10,651 bases of DNA from Burkholderiales bacterium. Its GTDB lineage: Bacteria > Pseudomonadota > Gammaproteobacteria > Burkholderiales > SHXO01. The translations under genes were made by a program, and so were the position numbers. A model generated the notes under the pieces. It saw nothing but the letters and a program-made list of their open reading frames with translations. It had not been told where the DNA came from and ran no database searches. The stretch covers positions 1 to 10,651 of the forward strand of contig JAHCKU010000067.1 in assembly GCA_026125625.1 (NCBI GenBank), read 5' to 3'. Shown piece after piece: positions 5,978 to 10,651 of this stretch. Positions within the stretch are counted from its first letter, which is position 1, and the number at the start of each line of letters is the position of its first letter.

Positions 5978-6271
5978 TTGGCAGCGAAACACACATTGTC
6001 GGAGGCGTTGAAGACCATCAGGAAGGCGCGTGGACTGAGCCAGGAAGCCTTCTCGGATGTGTCCAGCCGTACCTACATGAGTTCGCTGGAGCGCGACCTG
6101 AAAAGTCCCACCTTGAACAAGCTCGCCGAGCTGTGCGAGGTCATGGAGGTTCACCCGCTCACGCTGTTGACGCTGGCCTATGCCGGCGACGACGCGCAGC
6201 GGGCCGAGCAGCTTCTGGCACAAGTGCGGCAGGAGCTGGAGGCCATGCTGAAGAAAGACGATGCGCAGTAG
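5978..6271 (+). CDS. XRE-family transcriptional regulator, copy 2
   Basis: A 97-residue protein with one Cro/cI-type HTH (about residues 8-68), including LSQEAFSDVSSRTYMSSLER, then LAELCEVMEVHPLTLLTLAY and a short charged helix ending MLKKDDAQ. The start is taken as TTG at 5978, preceded by GGGGAG about 8 bases away, because it aligns with the GTG start of copy 1 and the N-terminus is alike (MAAKHTLSEALKTIRKARGL). It has the same layout as copy 1 relative to DUF2958 and the operator. With two near-identical HTH proteins and two matching operators, cross-regulation between the modules is likely. A probable terminator lies 22 bases after the stop, and no gene is tightly coupled downstream. Confidence 0.85.
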   Translation: MAAKHTLSEALKTIRKARGLSQEAFSDVSSRTYMSSLERDLKSPTLNKLAELCEVMEVHPLTLLTLAYAGDDAQRAEQLLAQVRQELEAMLKKDDAQ

Positions 6272-6532
6272 CCTGCATTGGCGTTGGCCTGGCCGATCCG
6301 GCACAGCCGGTTCGGAGTTTTCAGGGGCGCCAAGCGTCGCGCGGCGGGGATAGCCGCAAGGCTTTCCCCTGGAGGCAAGCAAAGCGCACAGCGCCGCAGG
6401 CGCGAAGGCGTGAGGGATTGAAGCCGAATGGCCGTGACAGCGAAGTCGGCACGGGGCGCAGCCCGAAAGCCCGGCGGCGCAGTGCGCCGACACGCCCAGG
6501 CAGTTCCAGATTTCCAAACAGGAAACGCGGAC
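6272..6532. other. Non-coding, hairpin-rich stretch after XRE copy 2
   Basis: No gene is supported in these 261 bases. Beside the terminator at 6293-6321 there are compact GC hairpins GCGCC/GGCGC (6391-6403) and CGGCGC/GCGCCG (6475-6489). The text is rich in short motifs of the type gccgcaagg and gccgcaggcg, a style seen again at 10062-10602. These could be structured RNA or simply GC-rich spacer. Confidence 0.45.
6293..6321 (+). terminator. Terminator of XRE copy 2
   Basis: Stem of ten positions with one mismatch: CCGA-T-CCGGC (6293-6302), loop ACA, GCCGG-T-TCGG (6306-6315), followed by AG and TTTT (6318-6321). It lies 22 bases after the XRE stop, the right place for an intrinsic terminator; the T-run is short. 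Confidence 0.5.
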
Positions 6533-6694
6533 ATGCCTCTGATGAAATGGGCGCGGCCTACGCTGCGGGGTATGCACGCGGCAAGCCGAAAACTGCTGGT
6601 GATTCCTGCGCACCGCGGGCGCTTCGGCTTGCAGGTCCATGCGGGCCTGGTATTGCCGGGCGGGAAGCCCGGTCACGTCAACGCCGCCGCCTGA
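6533..6694 (+). CDS. Possible small protein of 53 residues, unknown
   Basis: ATG at 6533 with AGGAAA 7 bases upstream opens a 53-codon frame (MPLMKWARPTLRGMHAASRK, then LLVIPAHRGRFGLQVHAGLV and a Gly/Pro-rich end). By my count about three quarters of its codons end in G or C, in line with the backbone genes, and a terminator-like hairpin lies downstream at 6743-6773. No family is recognised. The frame is also open further upstream to 6428 and other frames are open here, as is common in GC-rich DNA, so this could be chance. Confidence 0.4.
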   Translation: MPLMKWARPTLRGMHAASRKLLVIPAHRGRFGLQVHAGLVLPGGKPGHVNAAA

Positions 6695-6742
6695 ACTGTG
6701 GTGATGGCGACGGCGTTCCGATTCGGCTGTGCGCTTGGAACA

Positions 6743-6773
6743 CCGGGCGCGGCCACTGCCGCGCCCGGATTTT
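6743..6773 (+). terminator. Strong hairpin with short T-run
   Basis: Perfect 11-bp stem CCGGGCGCGGC/GCCGCGCCCGG with a 4-base loop, followed on the plus strand by ATTTTG. It fits an intrinsic terminator for rightward transcription (XRE copy 2 and the possible small ORF), and could also halt leftward reading from the 68-residue gene. Confidence 0.5.
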
Positions 6774-6780
6774 GCGTCCA

Positions 6781-6811
6781 CCGCGTCCAGGTCGGAACGG
6801 CCTGGACGCGG
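6781..6811 (-). terminator. Hairpin just beyond the 68-residue gene
   Basis: Perfect 11-bp stem CCGCGTCCAGG/CCTGGACGCGG with a 9-base loop, 15 bp past the stop of the minus-strand gene ending at 6827. There is no T-run on either side, so termination is plausible by position rather than proven by sequence; with 6743-6773 it makes a double hairpin between convergent transcription units. Confidence 0.45.
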
Positions 6812-6826
6812 TGCTGAACGCGATTA

Positions 6827-7033
6827 TTACTTCGTCTCGATGAGCCACCACACGGCACGCGGCAAGGCGTGGCCCGTGATGGGATGACTGTCGGTGAGGT
6901 CGGCGCAAGCCGACCAGCCCGAGGGCGGGCGGTAGCCGCGCACGTCGCCTGCGCCGTGCCAGCGGCGGGCGCGTGCCTTGCCGGGGGCGTAGATCGCCGC
7001 CATGCGCGGGCGGCTGTTGGTGATGTGGGTCAT
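6827..7033 (-). CDS. Small conserved-type ICE protein (68 residues), function unknown
   Basis: The protein reads MTHITNSRPRMAAIYAPGKA, then ARARRWHGAGDVRGYRPPSG, then WSACADLTDSHPITGHALPR and ends VWWLIETK. The ATG at 7033 has GGAGAGG 4-5 bases upstream and is preferred although the frame stays open to 7333 inside parB. It is the last gene of the leftward DUF932-parB run, 61 bp after parB, separated from it by a strong hairpin. The protein is small, basic, rich in Trp and Arg, without signal peptide or membrane segment. I do not recognise a domain; small proteins in this place beside parB are typical of these ICEs, which is the basis for calling it real together with the ribosome site. Confidence 0.65.
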   Translation of the reverse strand: MTHITNSRPRMAAIYAPGKARARRWHGAGDVRGYRPPSGWSACADLTDSHPITGHALPRAVWWLIETK

Positions 7034-7052
7034 GGGGCCTCTCCTTCCAGCG

Positions 7053-7080
7053 AAGCGCCCCGGTCGAGGCCGGGGCGCTT
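7053..7080 (-). promoter_or_regulatory. Intercistronic hairpin between parB and the 68-residue gene
   Basis: Perfect 11-bp stem AAGCGCCCCGG/CCGGGGCGCTT with a 6-base loop fills most of the 61-bp gap after parB and ends 20 bp before the next start codon. Without a T-run it is more likely a processing or stability element, or a partial terminator lowering downstream expression. Confidence 0.5.
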
Positions 7081-7094
7081 GCCTTCGGCGCGGG

Positions 7095-9158
7095 TCAAGC
7101 GGCCAGCGCCTCGGCGGGTTCATCCGCCCTTGCTTCGGCATCCTCCGGTGCGTCCTGCTCCGGGCCTGCCTCCTGCGCGCTTTCCCGTACTGCCTGCTGC
7201 GGGCCTTCGGCCTTGAAGATGGCGGGCATCCAGCCCGTACCATCGGCCAGCCGCTCGGCTTCGCTGGCAATGTCGGCCTTCTTGCGTTTCGCCAGTCGGG
7301 TGACGGATTCCGGTGCAAATGCGCCCACGGCATCCAGAATCACGGCCTTGGAAACGTGCTTGAAGTAGCCTTCTGCGGTCGGCTTCCACCATGCGGCCAT
7401 GTCGAGGCCCACGGCCTGCGCCAGTTCCTCGCCGCGCTGGTGGGTCGTGGCGCGGGGCGTCACCACGTCCACCGTCGCGGCCACGCATACCGCCAGCAGG
7501 CGCACCAGTTCGTCTTGCGGCTTTGCCAGCAGCACAGCGAACAGTTCGGCGCTGTCCTCCGGCAAGGCTTCACCGGGCACCTGTTGCAGTTCGCGCAGCG
7601 CCACAGCGGCGGGCGATTCCGGCCAGTCCGGGGCCATGCCTTCCAGCCGATCTTGCGCCGTGAGGCGCACGCCCAGCGGCAGGCCATCGCCGTAGGCGTC
7701 GGGCTGCAAGATGGTCTGCACCATGCCATGCACCAGCGCGGCCAGCGCGACGTGCGGATGCCGTGCGACTTCGATTTGCAGCGCGGCGGTGCGGTGGGCG
7801 CTCAACCGCTTCGCCAGCCGATCGGACAGGCTTGCGGCCTTGGGCGCGTCGTCGTCGTCCTCGTGCTCGTCGTTGGCTGCTTCGCCTTCGGTGTTGCCGA
7901 ACCCGCGCCGCAGCTTTTCCAGCGTGCGCAGCGCCTTGGCCTCGGCCTCGCGCAGCAGGCCGCGATGAATGACGGCCTCGCCGTTGCGGTCGATGGTGAC
8001 AATGGCACCGGCCACGTCGCGCACCTCGGGCGCATAGCCTTGTAAGGCGTCCTCCGCGTCTTGCAGTTCCCCGACCACCTGATCGCGCCGCTGTTCCAGC
8101 TTCTCGGCCTTGGCTTCGTCCTCGGCGTCGCAGGCTTCTTCCAGTTCGGCGTCGATCTTTTCGAGGCGGGTTTCCAGCGAGGCGATGCGGCGGGCCTCGC
8201 GGGTGGTCGGCTCGCGGCGGTGGCGCGGGGCGTTCTGGAACGCCTGCCGTTCCTCGTAGGCCAGATGCGGCACGGCCTCCACCCATGCCCATCCTTCGGC
8301 GCGCACGTCCTCGGTCAGTGCGTCCAGCTTGTCGCGCACCAGCGTTTCCAGCACTCCGGTATCGGTGAGGTAGGTTCCGGCATCGCCTTCCGCGAACAGG
8401 TCGCGGCGGATGCCGCCGCCCGCCTGCCGGTAGGTGTCCAGCCCGACGAAGCGCACCAGCGCGTGCGCAGCGTCGATTTCGCGCTCGGTCAGGCGCTCGC
8501 GCAGCTTGGAAGGGCTGCGCTGCCATTCCGGCGCACCATAGAACGCGGCTTCCTGCGCGGCGTGGTCGTCGGTGATAGTCAAGGCCATCAACTGTTCCAG
8601 CGTCACGCCACCGGCCCGGTAGTCGGTCATCAGGCGCGGCGAGACGTTCGCCAGCTTCAAGCGGCGCTGCACCACCAGCGGGGACACGCCGAAGTCGGCG
8701 GCAATGTCCTCGATGGGTCGGCCTTCCTTGACCAGCGCGGCGAAGGCCGCGAACTGGTCGGCGGGGTGCATGTTCTCGCGCTGCACGTTCTCCGCGAGGC
8801 TGACGGTGCGGGCGGACGCATCGGCCACCAGCAGGCACGGCACCTCGTAGTCGGCGGGGATGCGCTTCTTCTTCGCCAGCAGCTTCAAGGCGGTCAGGCG
8901 CCGGTCGCCTGCGACGACTTCGTATTGCTCGCCATCGGCGGCGAGGATGACGATCAGGTTTTGCAGCAGGCCGATGCGGGCAATGCTCGCGGCCAGTTCG
9001 GGGATGGACTGGCGCGGGGTCGTCCGCACGTTGCGCTTGGAGCGGCGCGGCAGCAACTGCGAGAGGGGAACCAAGATAAGGTTCTTGGTGGGGTCGGCCA
9101 CTTCCAGCGGTGCGGCGGCTTCGATGGCGATGGCTTCGGTTTTGAGTGCGGCGTTCAT
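7095..9158 (-). CDS. parB: ParB/Spo0J-family protein, long ICE type
   Basis: 687 residues, about twice a usual chromosomal ParB. The N-terminal ParB domain covers about residues 25-135: PLSQLLPRRSKRNVR, ASIARIGLLQNLIV, the CTP-pocket motif GDRR (84-87) and ENVQRENMHP (123-132). An HTH follows (about 148-172, DIAADFGVSPLVVQRRLKLA). Residues about 320-372 form a highly charged likely coiled coil, then an acidic tract DEHEDDDD (430-437) and a long C-terminal region with no motif I know. The start at 9158 has AGGAGA 7 bases upstream. In the ParB family this fold binds parS-like DNA and CTP; in ICEs such proteins are linked to maintenance. The partner ParA is not in the window, and I saw no clear parS site. 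It lies 78 bp after the DUF932 gene and is probably co-transcribed with it. Confidence 0.9.
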   Translation of the reverse strand: MNAALKTEAIAIEAAAPLEVADPTKNLILVPLSQLLPRRSKRNVRTTPRQSIPELAASIARIGLLQNLIVILAADGEQYEVVAGDRRLTALKLLAKKKRIPADYEVPCLLVADASARTVSLAENVQRENMHPADQFAAFAALVKEGRPIEDIAADFGVSPLVVQRRLKLANVSPRLMTDYRAGGVTLEQLMALTITDDHAAQEAAFYGAPEWQRSPSKLRERLTEREIDAAHALVRFVGLDTYRQAGGGIRRDLFAEGDAGTYLTDTGVLETLVRDKLDALTEDVRAEGWAWVEAVPHLAYEERQAFQNAPRHRREPTTREARRIASLETRLEKIDAELEEACDAEDEAKAEKLEQRRDQVVGELQDAEDALQGYAPEVRDVAGAIVTIDRNGEAVIHRGLLREAEAKALRTLEKLRRGFGNTEGEAANDEHEDDDDAPKAASLSDRLAKRLSAHRTAALQIEVARHPHVALAALVHGMVQTILQPDAYGDGLPLGVRLTAQDRLEGMAPDWPESPAAVALRELQQVPGEALPEDSAELFAVLLAKPQDELVRLLAVCVAATVDVVTPRATTHQRGEELAQAVGLDMAAWWKPTAEGYFKHVSKAVILDAVGAFAPESVTRLAKRKKADIASEAERLADGTGWMPAIFKAEGPQQAVRESAQEAGPEQDAPEDAEARADEPAEALAA

Positions 9159-9198
9159 GGTGATTTCTCCTAACGGTTGGGATGCAGCAGCGAGAGAA

Positions 9199-9228
9199 GC
9201 GGCAAGGGTTGCTGCCTGCCCCTGCCGC
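9199..9228 (-). promoter_or_regulatory. Hairpin between the DUF932 gene and parB
   Basis: GCGGCA-A-GGG (9199-9208) pairs with CCC-C-TGCCGC (9219-9228), nine of ten positions matching, in the 78-bp gap between the DUF932 stop and the parB start. No T-run follows, so an RNA stability or processing role is more likely than termination. Confidence 0.4.
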
Positions 9229-9236
9229 GTGGGGAT

Positions 9237-10061
9237 TCAGGCTTTCAACTGGCGCAGGCCATCGGCCAGCAGCCACAGGGCGCGATTCAGGCGCACGCTT
9301 TGGTCGATGCCCTGCACGGGCCGGGTGGTCTGGCGGCGGCCATTCGCGGCGCGGGCGGACAGGCCGCCTTTGGTCAAGTTCTCCTGCGTGCGGTTGAACA
9401 CGCTCCACAGGTCGCGGCGGTCGTCGTCATGGCGACGCGGCATCAGGATTTGCGATTCCGTGATGGGCGCGGGCTTGTCCTCGTCGTACTTCAACGCCAG
9501 TGCAGCGCGGGCGAACACTTCCGATTCCCCGGCGTCCAGCGTGATAGCGCGCATGGCATCGCGCGATTCCTGCGCCCGGTCGAAGCCGTGCAGGACTTCG
9601 TAAGCGCCTTCGATGACGTGGGCGGCTACGTCGCCCTTGTGGGGAACGCGCACGTCCGCCACGGTGTCGCCGCAGACAAGGCCATTGCTGCAAACGAAGC
9701 GGAACATCCCGGCCAGCATCTGATAGCTGCTGGTGCCGTCATGGGAGTTCAGCAGGATGATTTCGTTGGCCTCGCGGCCGTTGATCTGGCTGGCGTGGCG
9801 CAGCCGAATCATGTGCTTGGTGTAGTCGCGGCGGTCGTCGTGGCGCACGCGGGTTTGCGTCACCATGAAAGGCTCGAAGCCTTCCCCGCGCAGTTCTTGC
9901 AGCACGGTCGCGGTGGGGATGTAGCTGTACCGCAGCGAGCGGCTTTCGTGCGGGGCTTCCGCGAAGATGGACGGGGCTACGGCCCGGATTTGGTCATCCG
10001 ACAAGGGACGTTCCGAACGCAGCACCGGGGAACGGGAAGCGAAGCGGGATGCGAGTTGCAT
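9237..10061 (-). CDS. DUF932 domain protein
   Basis: A 274-residue protein beginning MQLASRFASRSPVLRSERPL. Recognisable DUF932 stretches are APHESRSLRYSYIPTATVLQ, the central HMIRLRHASQINGREANEII with LLNSHDGTSSYQMLAGMFRF, and the conserved CSNGLVCGD (about residues 128-136) followed by VRVPHKGD. The C-terminal part has LWSVFNRTQENLTKGG. Length is typical. The ATG at 10061 has AGGAGA 7 bases upstream, the same ribosome-site context as parB. DUF932 proteins are common on plasmids, phages and ICEs; their biochemical role is not settled. It heads the leftward DUF932 - parB - 68-residue unit. No signal peptide or membrane segment is seen; the protein should be cytoplasmic. Confidence 0.9.
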   Translation of the reverse strand: MQLASRFASRSPVLRSERPLSDDQIRAVAPSIFAEAPHESRSLRYSYIPTATVLQELRGEGFEPFMVTQTRVRHDDRRDYTKHMIRLRHASQINGREANEIILLNSHDGTSSYQMLAGMFRFVCSNGLVCGDTVADVRVPHKGDVAAHVIEGAYEVLHGFDRAQESRDAMRAITLDAGESEVFARAALALKYDEDKPAPITESQILMPRRHDDDRRDLWSVFNRTQENLTKGGLSARAANGRRQTTRPVQGIDQSVRLNRALWLLADGLRQLKA

Positions 10062-10602
10062 GGCATTTCTCCTGACAAAGAAAGAAGGGTTTGCTGTTCA
10101 CCGCACACCGGATTCCAAGATTCGGAGCCCAGCCTTTCGGCTGTTTGGTGCGGTCGGCACGAGGAACCCGGTTGGCCCTGTTGCCACCGTCTTTCCTGAG
10201 TTCATCGCCCGCGACGGTCAGGAGCGCGCGGACGGGGGCTGTCAAGGAAACAAGCGCAGGGGGTGGTGCGGCCCGCAGGCGCAGCCGAGGACACGGCCCT
10301 GCGCGCCTTGACTGCACACGGCCGCGGGCTACAGTCGCGGACAAGGTGATGGAGTCAGGGAAGACGGCTGGACATGGCAACGGCCTTCCCTTTGCGCTGA
10401 CCGCACGGCAAGCGAAGCGCGCAGGCCCGGATCTGGAAGCCGGGCCGGAGGCGTCAGCCGAGCGGAGCGAGGGAACGATGGAAGCCCGACAGGGGCGAGA
10501 CGCCGCAGGCGGCTCGATGCGCAACGCGCACGACAGCGCGACCGGCCATGTTTCTTGGCCGGGGACGCACGGACTTCAAGGCTCGATGCACAAGCTCATG
10601 CG
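10062..10602. other. Long non-coding region rich in hairpins, upstream of the DUF932 gene
   Basis: No gene is supported in these 541 bases. The right half holds several perfect inverted repeats: AGGGAAG/CTTCCCT (10357-10391), GGCCCGG/CCGGGCC (10424-10446) and CCGGCCA/TGGCCGG (10542-10562). A candidate rightward promoter lies at 10308-10335. The region should also contain the leftward promoter for DUF932-parB, but I cannot place it with confidence. A structured RNA, a transfer or replication origin, or simple spacer are all possible. Confidence 0.5.
10308..10335 (+). promoter_or_regulatory. Candidate rightward sigma70-type promoter
   Basis: TTGACT (10308-10313), 16 bp, TACAGT (10330-10335) on the plus strand: a near-consensus -35 and a fair -10. 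No plus-strand gene follows within the window, so a transcript would run through the hairpins at 10357-10562, antisense to any leader of the minus-strand genes. Confidence 0.4.
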
Positions 10603-10651
10603 CTAGTCATCGGGAAACAGGTTCGGCAGCGACTGCCGTGGTCTGGCCGAT
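10603..10651 (-). CDS. Possible C-terminus of a further minus-strand gene
   Basis: The minus strand from the window edge reads in one frame to SARPRQSLPNLFPDD and a TAG stop at 10605-10603. Such a short acidic, Leu/Phe-containing end looks like a real C-terminus, and gene order in these elements would place another gene upstream of DUF932. Only about 15 residues are visible, so the family cannot be named and the call is tentative. Confidence 0.35.
   Translation of the reverse strand, partial: SARPRQSLPNLFPDD

Larger units (their letters stand above)
5318..6250. repeat. DUF2958/XRE module, copy 2 (diverged direct repeat)
   Basis: Second copy of the module described at 1750-2690, in the same orientation, about 3.57-3.59 kb to the right. 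It includes the hairpin segment, DUF2958, leader, divergent promoter/operator and XRE. Together the copies bracket the AT-richer insert. The best-conserved parts are the operator region, the middle of DUF2958 and the HTH of XRE; leader and gene ends have drifted. Confidence 0.75.
1..10651. mobile_element. Internal segment of a Tn4371-like integrative and conjugative element
   Basis: The gene set (RPA-type replication initiator, AlpA-like HTH protein, DUF6499/DUF2285 protein, DUF2958, XRE regulator, long ParB-like protein, DUF932 protein) is known from the replication and maintenance block of Tn4371-family ICEs in beta- and gammaproteobacteria. This assignment is from family knowledge. The window holds no integrase, relaxase, type IV secretion gene or visible att site, so the element's ends lie outside. 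The backbone genes are GC-rich with intact frames; the stretch 2725-5317 differs in composition and frame integrity and is treated separately as cargo. Confidence 0.75.

Noticed and set aside
5930..6781. 283-codon minus-strand frame opposite XRE copy 2
   Set aside because: Antisense to a gene with a clear HTH; no ribosome site or domain was found.
5908..6843. 311-codon plus-strand frame across XRE copy 2
   Set aside because: It overlaps XRE copy 2 in another frame, has no domain, and its translation is Arg/Gly/Ala-rich filler typical of GC-rich alternative frames.
7002..8045. Long plus-strand open frame opposite parB (also 8061-9173 and 9177-10199)
   Set aside because: These are antisense shadows of the parB and DUF932 genes in GC-rich DNA. 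The minus-strand frames have recognisable domains and AGGAGA ribosome sites; the plus-strand translations look like low-complexity His/Gly/Gln text.
1..10651. CRISPR array, tRNA or rRNA gene
   Set aside because: No regularly spaced repeats, no cloverleaf-like sequence with a TTCGANNC arm, and no rRNA-like conserved stretch were seen on either strand.

Overview
The window reads as part of a Tn4371-type integrative and conjugative element (ICE) from a GC-rich proteobacterium, most likely a beta- or gammaproteobacterium. The basis is gene content: a plasmid-type replication initiator, an AlpA-like HTH protein, a DUF6499/DUF2285 protein, DUF2958 and XRE regulators, a very long ParB-like protein and a DUF932 protein. 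These families occur together in the replication/maintenance section of such elements. Strong AGGAG-type ribosome sites and high GC at third codon positions fit this. No integrase, conjugation gene or attachment site lies in the window, so element boundaries cannot be given. The host species cannot be named from the sequence.

Layout, left to right. Positions 1-1507 (minus strand): DUF2285 protein, then the HTH protein, then RepA, which runs off the left edge. Positions 1750-2690: a DUF2958 gene (minus) and a divergent XRE gene (plus) sharing a control region. Positions 2725-5317: a visibly AT-richer insert with two plus-strand genes. Positions 5318-6271: a second, diverged copy of the DUF2958/XRE module in the same orientation. 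Positions 6272-6826: mostly non-coding, hairpin-rich DNA with one possible small ORF. Positions 6827-10061 (minus strand, transcribed right to left): DUF932, ParB, then a 68-residue protein. Positions 10062-10602: non-coding and hairpin-rich. At 10603-10651 is the possible last few codons of another minus-strand gene.

The most interesting part is the insert. When its broken frames are joined by eye it encodes (a) a protein of about 560 residues with an ABC/AAA-type ATPase head (Walker A GKNGTSKSS, signature SAGEDN, Walker B LLIDEAD, H-loop TSHSP) followed by a TOPRIM-like part (YFEDKE, CLDAD), i.e. OLD-nuclease-like, and (b) a D12-class (Dam-like) N6-adenine DNA methyltransferase of about 287 residues. 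The genes are adjacent, lie directly behind an XRE gene, and look like a restriction- or defence-type cassette carried at a hotspot formed by the DUF2958/XRE module. As written, both are interrupted by many one- or two-base indels, mostly in homopolymer runs, while I found no clear substitution-type stop and the flanking ICE genes are fully open. The insert is therefore either a recently broken cassette or a locally poor-quality assembly; raw reads would settle this.

The two DUF2958/XRE copies share a minus-strand promoter (TTGCRC, 17 bp, TATAGT) whose -10 overlaps a TATAGA-N7-TCTATA dyad, probably the XRE operator. XRE and DUF2958 would thus be co-controlled, and XRE copy 1 is placed to control the ATPase/methyltransferase cassette.
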